From Rhizobium sp. R634 (GTDB lineage Bacteria; Pseudomonadota; Alphaproteobacteria; Rhizobiales; Rhizobiaceae): 64,000 bases of DNA. The stretch's first letter is position 1; the number at the start of each line of letters is the position of its first letter. The notes under the pieces were generated by a model. The model was not told the origin of the DNA. It saw only the letters and a list, made by a program, of their open reading frames with translations, and searched no databases. The DNA lies in assembly GCF_002211305.1 (NCBI RefSeq), contig NZ_LOKW01000003.1:217918-281917 (forward strand), given 5' to 3'. The position numbers and the translations under genes are program-made. Below, piece by piece: positions 9,014 to 17,214 of the stretch.

Positions 9014-9955
9014 ATGAGACCTCAATCAATCGTAATCCCGCTCCTGCTCTCCACAGCGCTCTGCGCGGCGCAAGCAACGCCGGCGCTCTCGCAAGGACGA
9101 CAGACGGATCTCGCCGAATACAAGGCGGCAACGCCTTCACCGCAGTTCGACAGCCCGGCTGCGGCGCTCGATCGGCTGAAATCGGTGCTCGGCTCCGATA
9201 ATATCGGGGATCTCGCTGACGTGCTCGGCCTGAATGCGGACAGGCTGCGCGCCAGCAACGAGGCAATGATCGCTTATGGCCTGATCCGAGAGGGCGCCGG
9301 GCGCCGGATGAGCCTGAAAGACGCCGAAGGGGCAAAGATCGTGTTGATCGGCGATCGGCTCTGGCCGCTGCCGTTTCCGTTGACGGAGAACAAGGACGGC
9401 AAATGGTCCTTCGATACGCAACGCGGCCTCGAGGAGATCGTCAATCGCCGAATCGGCGAAAACGAACTCGCGACGATCGACACCATGCATGAATATGTGG
9501 CGGCGCAGTATGACTATGTTTCCGCCGATCGCGATGGCGACGGCATTTACGAGTTCGCAAAAAGATTGATCAGCAGCCCGGGCAAGCTGGACGGTCTCTA
9601 CTGGGATCCCAATGTCTATCCCGAGGAAAGCCCGGCAAGCGGCCTGGTCGAGACGGCCGCCTTCGGCGCCGCCAAGCGCGGCGAAGGTTATTTCGGATAT
9701 CGCTATCGCATCCTGACCGCCCAGGGCGACAATGTGCTGGGCGGCAAGCAAAGCTATATCGTCAACGGTTACATGACCGGCGGTTTTGCGCTCATTGCCT
9801 GGCCGGTCACATACCGGGTCACCGGCGTGCAGACATTTATCGTCAACGGGATGAGCGTGATCTACCAGCGTGATCTCGGACCGCAGACGGAACAGCGCGC
9901 CGCCGCGATCAAGGAATTCAACCCGGACGCCAATTGGACCATCGTCAGCGAATAG
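9014..9955 (+). CDS. DUF2950 domain-containing exported protein
   Basis: A 313-residue protein with a signal peptide (QSIVIPLLLSTALCAAQATPALS). The DUF2950 domain has the typical pieces: FDSPAAALDRL near the N-terminus, YDYVSADRDGDGIYEFAKR in the middle, and GYFGYRYRILTAQG then GFALIAWPV toward the end. I prefer the ATG at 9014 because GGAG lies 8 bp upstream and the signal peptide then starts cleanly. An ATG at 8981, overlapping the DUF3300 stop as ATGA, would add 11 residues. Genes for DUF3300 and DUF2950 proteins frequently pair; both are exported and uncharacterised. Confidence 0.87.
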   Translation: MRPQSIVIPLLLSTALCAAQATPALSQGRQTDLAEYKAATPSPQFDSPAAALDRLKSVLGSDNIGDLADVLGLNADRLRASNEAMIAYGLIREGAGRRMSLKDAEGAKIVLIGDRLWPLPFPLTENKDGKWSFDTQRGLEEIVNRRIGENELATIDTMHEYVAAQYDYVSADRDGDGIYEFAKRLISSPGKLDGLYWDPNVYPEESPASGLVETAAFGAAKRGEGYFGYRYRILTAQGDNVLGGKQSYIVNGYMTGGFALIAWPVTYRVTGVQTFIVNGMSVIYQRDLGPQTEQRAAAIKEFNPDANWTIVSE

Positions 9956-10014
9956 GATATTGGGACGGTTCGGTATCTTGCGAAAGCGCTGGACCGTTCC
10001 AGACGGAAAGCCGT

Positions 10015-10518
10015 TCAGACTTTTCCCGGAATTGCTCCAGCCATTCGCGCCTCATTCGGCTCGCACAGGGCAGCGGCCATGGCGCGATTGGAGTAGCGTT
10101 TGATGCCCGTGACTTCACGCCCGAGCCATTGCGGCAGGTCGGGCCGATCGTCTTCGCTTGCCATCTCGATCTCGGCGAGCGTCAATCCCTCATAGGCTCC
10201 GGCAAAGACGTCGACATCCCAGTTTCTGCCGTCATGGAGGACGCGGTAGCGAGTCTTTTCAATGACATGACCGGTCGCATGAAGAAGCAGGTCCCGTGCC
10301 TCCTCGACAGGAATCTCGTATTCATATTCGTCTTTGGCGAGCCCCGCAGTGCGGAATTTGATCGTCAGGCAGGCGGACCGGCCATCGATCAAACGGACAC
10401 GCACGGGGTTTTCATCGTGCGACAGGTAAGCTTGCTGCAACACCTGTGAGATGCCGGCGCAATCGCGCCAGCTATCGTTGCGCACGAGGAACTTGCGCTC
10501 GATCTCGGTCGCTTTCAC
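10015..10518 (-). CDS. CYTH domain-containing protein
   Basis: A 167-residue single-domain CYTH/triphosphate tunnel protein. It opens with the signature EIERKFLV (residues 5-12) and has the alternating charged strands expected of the tunnel: VRVRLIDG, CLTIKF, EYEYEIPVEEA, KTRYRVL, WDVDVFAG and LAEIEM. Family members are inorganic triphosphatases, thiamine triphosphatases or class IV adenylate cyclases. In bacteria without further domains, triphosphatase activity is the likelier guess. It lies 31 bp downstream of the 155-residue gene on the same strand. Confidence 0.9.
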   Translation of the reverse strand: MKATEIERKFLVRNDSWRDCAGISQVLQQAYLSHDENPVRVRLIDGRSACLTIKFRTAGLAKDEYEYEIPVEEARDLLLHATGHVIEKTRYRVLHDGRNWDVDVFAGAYEGLTLAEIEMASEDDRPDLPQWLGREVTGIKRYSNRAMAAALCEPNEARMAGAIPGKV

Positions 10519-10549
10519 GGTGATATTCCTTCGTTCCCGCTTCTGTCGG

Positions 10550-11017
10550 TCAATCGACAGGCGGCTCCCAGGTGAGGAAGAAGCCTACGTCCCCGGGCAT
10601 GCCTTCCGGGAAGTTGATGATCATAGCCTTCAGCCCATAACCCTGCGGTTTGGCAACCTCCTCGAAGAGTTCGAGAAGTTCCTTTGCCTTTCCCTGCAGC
10701 GTCTTCTGCCATCCGGGCAGACCGTTGTTGATGGCCCGGCCGCTATCCGTGCAGAAACTCGATGGAAAGCTGTAGATCAGCGCTTCGTATTTGCCGTCCG
10801 CGGCCGCCTTCATGACCAGCCGCTTGATGACGGTGCGTTCCGTTTCACCGATCTGCTTGCGGAAAAAGTCCTCGACGAAATCCGCGTGTTTCTTTGCTTC
10901 GCGCGCCTTGATCTTTTCGCTGCGCTCCATCTCGAGGAGCTGAAGCTCCAGAGCACGTTTGCGCAATTCCTCCGCGCTGGTCATGGAATGGGGAGTAGAG
11001 GTCTCAGGTGACGTCAT
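10550..11017 (-). CDS. Hypothetical protein (155 aa)
   Basis: An unrecognised 155-residue soluble protein. Residues 12-60 form a strongly charged helix (AEELRKRALELQLLEMERSE.. then EDFFRKQIGETERTVIKRLV), probably coiled-coil. The C-terminal half looks alpha/beta with YEALIYSFPSSFCTDSGRAINN and GLKAMIINFPEGMPGDVGFFLTWEPP. I chose the ATG at 11017 because GGAGGAAGC sits just upstream; ATGs at 10984 and 11032 are alternatives. It probably forms an operon with the CYTH gene 31 bp downstream. No function assigned. Confidence 0.7.
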   Translation of the reverse strand: MTSPETSTPHSMTSAEELRKRALELQLLEMERSEKIKAREAKKHADFVEDFFRKQIGETERTVIKRLVMKAAADGKYEALIYSFPSSFCTDSGRAINNGLPGWQKTLQGKAKELLELFEEVAKPQGYGLKAMIINFPEGMPGDVGFFLTWEPPVD

Positions 11018-11275
11018 CGCAGCTTCCTCCATAATACAGAGGAATGATAGAGCGAGCCGTGAGACTAGGGCAGTAAGATACATGTCCTCTCTGGTAGAAT
11101 ACGGTATCCTACGCCAGCGTTCCGCAAGTTGTGACTTGCGCCGCTTATTCGATTGGCCGGATTTGTTTAAGGTCGATGAGGCAATTCCTTGGGCGGCATT
11201 GCCGCCACGCCAAGCCGAGACTATGGTGGGATAGCGTGCAGCGGCTTGTCCGCAATCGGAATCCGGGGGAAACCG

Positions 11276-13069
11276 ATGCAAAGTGCAAGCATTGATAGGC
11301 AGGCCCCTTCGCAGGAAGAGGTGCAGCAGCAGCTCGAGCGCATTCTTTCGAGCCGGGAGTTTCGCCTTCCCGAACGGGCAAGAAGATTTCTTGAATTCGT
11401 CGTTACGGAAACGCTTGCAGGCCGCCGTGACTACCTGAAAGCCTTTACCATCGCACAGGCCGTTTTCGGCAGGGATGCGAACTTCGATGCCCAACAGGAT
11501 CCATGCGTCCGTATCGAAGCAGGCCGGCTGCGACGGGAGCTCGAACATTATTACCTGACAGACGGCAGCGCCGACCGGATCGTCATCACAATTCCCAAAG
11601 GCGGCTACGCGCCCGTCTTCGAAGCGGTCAGGGGCGCCGAACCCATGGACATGCTGCCGCTCGATCAGTCCGATCGGTCGGGATCGCCAGGAGATGACGC
11701 CGAACGGGCCGAAGTGGCGGAGGATCCGGTCGGCCGGGACAAAATGAACCGGCGCTTGCCGCGGCCGCGATATCGGCTGCTCGCCGCAGGTGCGGTGATT
11801 ATCGTCGCCGCGGCGGCCATCCTGTTTCAGCAGATGAGATCGCCGGGCCTGGAACGCGAGACGGCATCGGCAGCCGACCATCGCCCCACCATCATCGTCG
11901 AGCGTTTCGAAAGCGGCTCCGGGGGAAGGCTTGGATCCGACATCTCCCGCGTCATGACCGATGAAATCATCGAAAAGCTGGTCCGCTTCGACGACATTGT
12001 CGTCGTGACCGCGATGCCGCGGAACAAAAACGGCGAAGCTTCGCCGGAAGCGCTTTACGCTCTCCAGGGAAGCGTGAGGCTCGAGGGCAGCAAGCTGCAC
12101 TCGACGGCAAGGCTCGTACGGCGGTCGGATGCGGCGGTGATTTGGGCCAGCAATTATGATGCCGACATGACGGTGCAGGGCACGCCGAAAACGCAAGCAA
12201 TCCTTGCCGGCGATATCGCGACTGCGGTCGCGCGCCCGTTCGGCGTCATATTCCAGAGCGATACCGCCACGATCGCCGGCGAGGCCGATGCTTTCTCATG
12301 CATCCTGTCCTACTACAGCTACCGCAGCGAAATGACCGTACAGGCCCAGGCAGTGGCGAAATCCTGCCTGCAGCAGGCCGTGGAAAAAGCGCCGGCCGAT
12401 TCGAATATCGTCGCCCTGCTTTCGTTGGTTCATCTCGACGAGTTCCGCTTTTCATACCAGCTTCAGCTGAAATCGACGGCCGCAACACTCGGCGTCGCAA
12501 AGGAGCTTGCCGAACGCGCCGTGCGCCTCGACCCGAAGAATGCGCGCGCTCTTCAGGCGCTGATGCTTGCCCAGTTTTTCAGCGATGATCCGGCTAGCGC
12601 GCTCGTTGCCGGCGCTGCCGCCTATGCCAGCAATCCGAATGATACCGAGGTGGCAGGCGAATATGGCCTGCGCCTGTCGATGTCGGGAGAGTGGGATAAG
12701 GGCTGCACGCTGATTTCGGAGGCCGTCGGCAAGAATGCCGGGCCTCGCGGCTATTACGAGGTCGGGATGGCGCTCTGCGCCTACATGCGGGGCGATACGC
12801 AGGCCGCGGAACTATGGTCGCGCATGTCGGACCTCAATTACAATCCGATGCATCGCCTGGTCCTGCTCTCCATCCTCGGCGCCCGTGGGAAAACGCAGGA
12901 GGCGGAGGAACAGCTCGATTGGATTAACAGTAAGGCACCCGCATTGATCCCCAACGTCAGGCGCGAAGTGATCAAGCGACTGGCGCGGGTGGAGGATCAG
13001 GAGCGGTTCTTTGCGGGGATGGAGGCCGCCGGGGTGTCGGTGCAGGAGGGTGAAGCGCAGAAGGAGTGA
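11276..13069 (+). CDS. Winged-helix / TolB-like / TPR membrane regulator, paralog of the gene at 1-983
   Basis: A 597-residue protein. Residues 1-115 form a winged-helix-type domain (RRFLEFVVTETLAGR, FGRDANFDAQQDPCVRIEAGRLRREL, IPKGGY), followed by a charged linker. One membrane helix at about 165-183 (LLAAGAVIIVAAAAILF) leads to a TolB-like/FlgO-like segment (TIIVERFES..DEIIEKLVRFDDIVVV, DAAVIWASNYDADM). The C-terminal half has TPR-like helices (AVRLDPKNARALQALMLAQ). The ATG at 11276, preceded by GGGGGA, is chosen; an ATG at 11189 lacks a ribosome site. The topology, with DNA-binding domain inside and sensor domain outside, is like one-component ToxR/CadC regulators. DNA binding is inferred. 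Confidence 0.78.
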   Translation: MQSASIDRQAPSQEEVQQQLERILSSREFRLPERARRFLEFVVTETLAGRRDYLKAFTIAQAVFGRDANFDAQQDPCVRIEAGRLRRELEHYYLTDGSADRIVITIPKGGYAPVFEAVRGAEPMDMLPLDQSDRSGSPGDDAERAEVAEDPVGRDKMNRRLPRPRYRLLAAGAVIIVAAAAILFQQMRSPGLERETASAADHRPTIIVERFESGSGGRLGSDISRVMTDEIIEKLVRFDDIVVVTAMPRNKNGEASPEALYALQGSVRLEGSKLHSTARLVRRSDAAVIWASNYDADMTVQGTPKTQAILAGDIATAVARPFGVIFQSDTATIAGEADAFSCILSYYSYRSEMTVQAQAVAKSCLQQAVEKAPADSNIVALLSLVHLDEFRFSYQLQLKSTAATLGVAKELAERAVRLDPKNARALQALMLAQFFSDDPASALVAGAAAYASNPNDTEVAGEYGLRLSMSGEWDKGCTLISEAVGKNAGPRGYYEVGMALCAYMRGDTQAAELWSRMSDLNYNPMHRLVLLSILGARGKTQEAEEQLDWINSKAPALIPNVRREVIKRLARVEDQERFFAGMEAAGVSVQEGEAQKE

Positions 13070-13222
13070 TGGCGGTGGTGTGGATGTGGCCTCGACGTAG
13101 GCGCTATCGTCTCGGCGATCCCTACCCTGTGAGAAGAGCTGACCACACTTGCCCTTACGGGATAGCCGTCCCCGGTGGGCGACGTCCTGGGCAATCGCCT
13201 TTGGTGCTGGGTGGTGAAGCGG

Positions 13223-13462
13223 CTAGAGTCTTTTCTTCGCGAATGCTCTGCCCGAAGCAGACTTTAGATACTTCTCGAAAGCCAAGGCCTGCGCTTCGTC
13301 CGAGAAAGCGATATAGGTCTTGAGAGACCAAGGGAGATATTTCGAAGTGTGAGAAACCTCTCCGGCATTGTGTTTTGCCAGGCGCGACTTCAGGTCGCTG
13401 GTGACGCCGACGTAATAGCGATCCGGAAATTCGGCGCTCTGGAGAATGTAGACGTATTTCAT
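13223..13462 (-). CDS. GIY-YIG nuclease-superfamily protein
   Basis: A 79-residue single-domain protein. The GIY-YIG signature reads YVYILQS then YYVGVTSDLKSRLAKHN, and the downstream helix has the conserved glutamate in AFEKYLKSASGRAFAKKRL. It belongs to the short YhbQ-like group. Despite the nuclease fold, the biological role of these small proteins is mostly unknown. It lies between the regulator at 11276-13069 and tRNA-Ala. The gene is complete, with no fused domains. The ATG at 13462 follows GATCCTTCC on the plus strand (GGAAGG in the coding sense), a good ribosome site. Confidence 0.9.
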   Translation of the reverse strand: MKYVYILQSAEFPDRYYVGVTSDLKSRLAKHNAGEVSHTSKYLPWSLKTYIAFSDEAQALAFEKYLKSASGRAFAKKRL

Positions 13463-13478
13463 GGAAGGATCATAGCCC

Positions 13479-13582
13479 GCCTACGTTGCTTCGCAACTTC
13501 GGCGCGGCAGCCTCCGCTTTCTTCTCGACTTCGTCGCGTCAAGCCTTCCGGCTTGCCGAGCCGAAGCTCGAAGAGCGTAGGC
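13479..13582. repeat. Imperfect inverted repeat next to tRNA-Ala
   Basis: GCCTACG (13479-13485) and CGTAGGC (13576-13582) bracket about 90 bp that also contains pairing segments (ACTTCGGCG against GCCGAAGCT). The element abuts the 3' end of tRNA-Ala on the plus-strand side, that is, just downstream of the tRNA gene. It may be a rhizobial intergenic palindrome or contribute to tRNA transcript 3'-end formation. No U-tract typical of an intrinsic terminator follows. Confidence 0.4.
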
Positions 13583-13658
<76 letters not shown>

Positions 13659-13756
13659 ATCAAGGGTGGTCCGGCGTGAGCCGGTCCTGGGATACTCCGG
13701 AGGGCGTTTCCTCTGGAGTGGCGGCTTATTACTTGCGGTTTTCGCAGATGGCAAGC

Positions 13757-13797
13757 CTAAAAAATCGGCCCGGGAGATTTTTTATCGTCCGGGCCGA
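13757..13797 (-). terminator. Rho-independent terminator of the TIGR02300 gene
   Basis: TCGGCCCGG (13765-13773) and CCGGGCCGA (13789-13797) form a perfect 9-bp stem. In the minus direction it is followed by TTTTTT, which is the expected order after the stop codon at 13808. Confidence 0.85.
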
Positions 13798-13807
13798 AAT
13801 GCGGTCG

Positions 13808-14188
13808 TCAGACTTCGTCTTCGTCGCCGGTCACGCCGATGATGTCGCTCATGTCGTCGTCATCGTCGTCTTCGTCGGCTTCAAGGAAGGTGTCGTCGTC
13901 ATCGCCTTCGATTTCGACATCGTCGTCGCCCATATCGGGGATATCGTCGCCGCCCGCGCCGTCATCAGCATCTTCCAGCGAAACCAGTTCGACTTCGGTG
14001 TTTTCGGTATCGACTTCCGCTACCTCGTCTTCCTCGGCAACGTCGGCGGCTGCCGAGGTTTCCTCGAAGAAGGAGAGAGGATAGGACTTGCCGGTATAAG
14101 GGGAGACGATCGGATCCCGGTTCAGATCGTAGAATTTCTTGCCGGTTTCCGGATCGGTACGCTTGGTTCCAAGTTCCGCTTTCGCCAC
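13808..14188 (-). CDS. TIGR02300 family protein
   Basis: A 126-residue alphaproteobacterial protein. The conserved N-terminal block is AKAELGTKRTDPETGKKFYD followed by LNRDPIVSPYTGKSYP; the rest is extremely acidic, with long Asp/Glu runs (DDDD near 95-115), and likely disordered. The GTG at 14188 is the start because the family begins at this AKAELG block and GAGG lies upstream; an ATG at 14239 would add 17 atypical residues. It sits upstream of, and divergent from, cmk-rpsA, as is usual in Rhizobiales. The function is unknown. The basic head and acidic tail suggest a small zinc-free regulator or chaperone-like role, which is speculation. Confidence 0.9.
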   Translation of the reverse strand: MAKAELGTKRTDPETGKKFYDLNRDPIVSPYTGKSYPLSFFEETSAAADVAEEDEVAEVDTENTEVELVSLEDADDGAGGDDIPDMGDDDVEIEGDDDDTFLEADEDDDDDDMSDIIGVTGDEDEV

Positions 14189-14346
14189 TATAAGCCTCGT
14201 GAGAATGGCCGAATGCAAGATTCGGCAAATGCCGTTCAAGCCGGCTTTCCATCGGAATTTATAAGCCGGTCCCCTTAATCGCTGCGGCTTCCCATGTCAA
14301 AGCCAAACTTTATCATCGGCGCCGCAGGCTTTTATCGCGCCGGCGG

Positions 14347-14502
14347 ATGACCGGCCGCAACGTCTATGGTAACCAGCCGCGGCGGCCGCGGAAGCGGGCG
14401 AAGATTATCGCCGAAAAGGACGAGGCAGCGAAGGGAATGCTACGCGTTTACAGAGGATTACGCCAAGCACATCTCCGCGCCGAGGCCCGCCGCCGCCCGT
14501 AA
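14347..14502 (+). CDS. Possible small basic protein (51 aa)
   Basis: An ATG at 14347 opens a 51-codon frame ending at TAA (14500-14502). The product is very basic, starting [20 protein letters not shown] and later rich in Arg. Codon choice looks partly coding-like, but there is no strong ribosome site (only GGCGG close to the ATG) and no recognised family. The wider interval 14189-14609 holds nothing else that I can identify. Listed as a candidate only. Confidence 0.22.
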   Translation: MTGRNVYGNQPRRPRKRAKIIAEKDEAAKGMLRVYRGLRQAHLRAEARRRP

Positions 14503-14609
14503 ATTCGCCCCTCTTGCGGGCGGCATATGCATTGCCGGCGAAAATCGGCCCGCATATGCTCGAAACGAAGATCGTTCGCCGAAACGGCCCCTGCCCCAGG
14601 ATTGACCGC

Positions 14610-15257
14610 ATGACGCCCAAGACTTTCACTATCGCCATCGACGGACCGGCGGCGGCCGGCAAGGGAACGCTGTCGCGCCGCATCGCCGAGCAATACAGCT
14701 TCCATCATCTCGATACCGGCCTGACCTATCGCGCCACGGCCAAGGCGCTGCTCGATGCCGGCCTGCCGCTTGACGACGAGGCGGTGGCCGAAAAGATCGC
14801 GCGGGAGGTTGAATTGGCCGGCCTGGATCGCGATATGCTTTCCAAGCACGAGATCGGCGAAGCCGCCTCGAAGATCGCCGTCATGCCGGCGGTGCGGCGG
14901 GCGCTGGTCGAAGCGCAGCGCCGTTTTGCGGCAAGGACGCCGGGAACGGTGCTCGACGGGCGCGATATCGGCACGGTGGTATGCCCGGATGCGCCGGTGA
15001 AACTCTATGTGACGGCATCGCCGGAGGTGCGCGCGAAACGCCGCTACGACGAGATTCTCGGCAAGGGGGCGACGGCGGATTTCGATGCGATCTTCGAGGA
15101 CGTCAGGCGACGCGACGAACGCGACATGGGACGGGCCGACAGCCCTTTGAAACCAGCGGTCGATGCGCACTTGCTTGATACGTCGGAAATGAGTATAGAG
15201 GCCGCGTTTCAAGCTGCGCAATCGATCATCGATGCGGTCTTGAGCCGAAATGCCTAA
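14610..15257 (+). CDS. cmk: Cytidylate kinase
   Basis: A 215-residue (d)CMP kinase: ATP + (d)CMP to ADP + (d)CDP, cytoplasmic. The P-loop GPAAAGKGT is at residues 10-18, followed by the NMP-binding segment with LDTGLTYRA (about 36-44). The [13 protein letters not shown] motif is near 118-130, and [17 protein letters not shown] is the CMP-binding/lid region. I selected the ATG at 14610 because AGGA lies about 9 bp upstream and the protein then starts [12 protein letters not shown] like its homologs. It is followed 176 bp later by rpsA, the classical cmk-rpsA arrangement. Confidence 0.96.
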   Translation: MTPKTFTIAIDGPAAAGKGTLSRRIAEQYSFHHLDTGLTYRATAKALLDAGLPLDDEAVAEKIAREVELAGLDRDMLSKHEIGEAASKIAVMPAVRRALVEAQRRFAARTPGTVLDGRDIGTVVCPDAPVKLYVTASPEVRAKRRYDEILGKGATADFDAIFEDVRRRDERDMGRADSPLKPAVDAHLLDTSEMSIEAAFQAAQSIIDAVLSRNA

Positions 15258-15433
15258 ATTCAAGCGATTTTGCGTGCCAAGAGCCACACGTCGCTTTTAA
15301 GACAGCAGCCTGAAATTCCGTCCAAGCGCCGGATTGCCTTCGTGAAAGAGGGCGGACTGGGTTCAGGCCCGTTCAACGCAAACCAACCGGCGCATACGTG
15401 TCCGCTCCAGTTTCAGGACACGCAGGAGATTTT

Positions 15434-17137
15434 ATGTCAGTAGCTACCCCCTCCCGCGAGGATTTCGCGGCTCTTCTCGAAGAGTCCTTTGCCAAGAACG
15501 ACCTGGCCGAAGGCTATGTCACCAAGGGCATCGTCACCGGCATCGAGAAGGACGTCGCCGTTGTCGACGTCGGCCTCAAGGTTGAAGGCCGCATCGCGCT
15601 CAAGGAATTCGGCGCGCGCGCCAAGGACGGTTCGCTGAAGGTCGGCGATGAAGTCGAAGTCTATGTCGAGCGCATCGAAAACGCGCTTGGCGAAGCCGTT
15701 CTGTCGCGCGAGAAGGCTCGCCGCGAAGAAAGCTGGATCAAGCTCGAAGCCAAGTTCGAAGCCGGCGAGCGCGTCGAAGGCGTGATCTTCAACCAGGTCA
15801 AGGGCGGCTTCACGGTCGACCTCGACGGCGCGATCGCCTTCCTGCCGCGTTCGCAGGTCGATATCCGCCCGATCCGCGACGTCACTCCGCTCATGCACAA
15901 CCCGCAGCCCTTCGAAATCCTCAAGATGGACAAGCGCCGCGGCAACATCGTGGTTTCGCGCCGTACGGTTCTGGAAGAATCTCGTGCCGAGCAGCGTTCT
16001 GAAATCGTTCAGAACCTCGAAGAAGGCCAGGTTGTCGACGGCGTCGTCAAGAACATCACCGATTACGGTGCGTTCGTCGACCTCGGCGGCATCGACGGCC
16101 TGCTGCACGTCACCGACATGGCATGGCGCCGTGTGAACCATCCGTCGGAAATCCTGAACATCGGCCAGCAGGTCAAGGTTCAGATCATCCGCATCAACCA
16201 GGAAACCCACCGCATCTCACTCGGCATGAAGCAGCTCGAGAGCGATCCGTGGGATGGCATCCAGGCCAAGTATCCGGAAGGCAAGAAGATCTCCGGTACC
16301 GTCACGAATATCACCGACTACGGTGCGTTCGTCGAGCTGGAGCCGGGCATCGAAGGCCTGATCCACATCTCGGAAATGTCCTGGACCAAGAAGAACGTTC
16401 ACCCCGGCAAGATCCTGTCCACGAGCCAGGAAGTCGAAGTCGTCGTTCTCGAAGTCGATCCGTCCAAGCGCCGTATTTCGCTCGGCCTCAAGCAGACGCT
16501 GGAAAACCCGTGGGCAGCATTCGCCCGCAGCCATCCGGCCGGCACTGAAGTCGAAGGCGAAGTCAAGAACAAGACCGAATTCGGCCTGTTCATCGGCCTC
16601 GACGGCGATGTCGACGGCATGGTGCACCTCTCCGACCTCGACTGGAACCGTCCGGGCGAACAGGTCATCGAGGAGTTCAACAAGGGTGACGTCGTCAAGG
16701 CCGTCGTTCTCGACGTCGATGTCGAGAAGGAGCGTATCTCGCTCGGCATCAAGCAGCTCGGCAAGGACTCTGTCGGTGAAGCTGCTGCTTCCGGCGACCT
16801 GCGCAAGAATGCAGTCGTTTCGTGCGAAGTCATCGCGATCAACGACGGCGGCATCGAAGTGAAGCTCGTCAACCACGAGGACATCACTTCCTTCATCCGT
16901 CGCGCCGACCTCGCCCGCGACCGCGACGAGCAGCGTCCTGAGCGCTTCTCGGTCGGCCAGGTCGTCGACGCCCGCGTCACCAACTTCTCCAAGAAGGACC
17001 GCAAGATCATGCTGTCCATCAAGGCTCTGGAGATTGCGGAAGAGAAGGAAGCCGTCGCTCAGTTCGGTTCGTCCGACTCCGGCGCTTCGCTCGGCGACAT
17101 TCTCGGCGCGGCTCTGAAGAATCGCGGCGGCGAATAA
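15434..17137 (+). CDS. rpsA: 30S ribosomal protein S1
   Basis: A 567-residue S1 protein with six S1/OB-fold repeats. Recognisable repeat cores include GIVTGIEKDVAVVDVGLK, GVIFNQVKGGFTVDLDG, GVVKNITDYGAFVDLGGIDG, GTVTNITDYGAFVELEPG, GEVKNKTEFGLFIGLDGDVDG and a final, more divergent copy with KKDRKIMLSIKA. S1 brings structured or weak-SD mRNAs to the 30S subunit. The ATG at 15434 is preceded by CAGGAG; an ATG at 15398 is poorly placed. Codon use is strongly biased, as expected of a highly expressed gene. An intrinsic terminator follows at 17161. Confidence 0.97.
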   Translation: MSVATPSREDFAALLEESFAKNDLAEGYVTKGIVTGIEKDVAVVDVGLKVEGRIALKEFGARAKDGSLKVGDEVEVYVERIENALGEAVLSREKARREESWIKLEAKFEAGERVEGVIFNQVKGGFTVDLDGAIAFLPRSQVDIRPIRDVTPLMHNPQPFEILKMDKRRGNIVVSRRTVLEESRAEQRSEIVQNLEEGQVVDGVVKNITDYGAFVDLGGIDGLLHVTDMAWRRVNHPSEILNIGQQVKVQIIRINQETHRISLGMKQLESDPWDGIQAKYPEGKKISGTVTNITDYGAFVELEPGIEGLIHISEMSWTKKNVHPGKILSTSQEVEVVVLEVDPSKRRISLGLKQTLENPWAAFARSHPAGTEVEGEVKNKTEFGLFIGLDGDVDGMVHLSDLDWNRPGEQVIEEFNKGDVVKAVVLDVDVEKERISLGIKQLGKDSVGEAAASGDLRKNAVVSCEVIAINDGGIEVKLVNHEDITSFIRRADLARDRDEQRPERFSVGQVVDARVTNFSKKDRKIMLSIKALEIAEEKEAVAQFGSSDSGASLGDILGAALKNRGGE

Positions 17138-17160
17138 GCCTCGCATCTGCCTTTGAATTG

Positions 17161-17198
17161 AAGAACCCGCCGGAGCGATCCGGCGGGTTCTTTGTTTT
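17161..17198 (+). terminator. Rho-independent terminator after rpsA
   Basis: AAGAACCCGCCGG and CCGGCGGGTTCTT form a 13-bp perfect stem around a 6-nt loop, followed by TGTTTTC. It lies 24 bp after the rpsA stop and serves convergent transcription from both sides. Confidence 0.9.
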
Positions 17199-17214
17199 CA
17201 AGCAATGAAACCTG

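Noticed and set aside
13066..13323. 85-codon plus-strand frame starting at the regulator's stop
   Set aside because: Overlaps the convincing GIY-YIG gene on the other strand and shows no recognisable motif.
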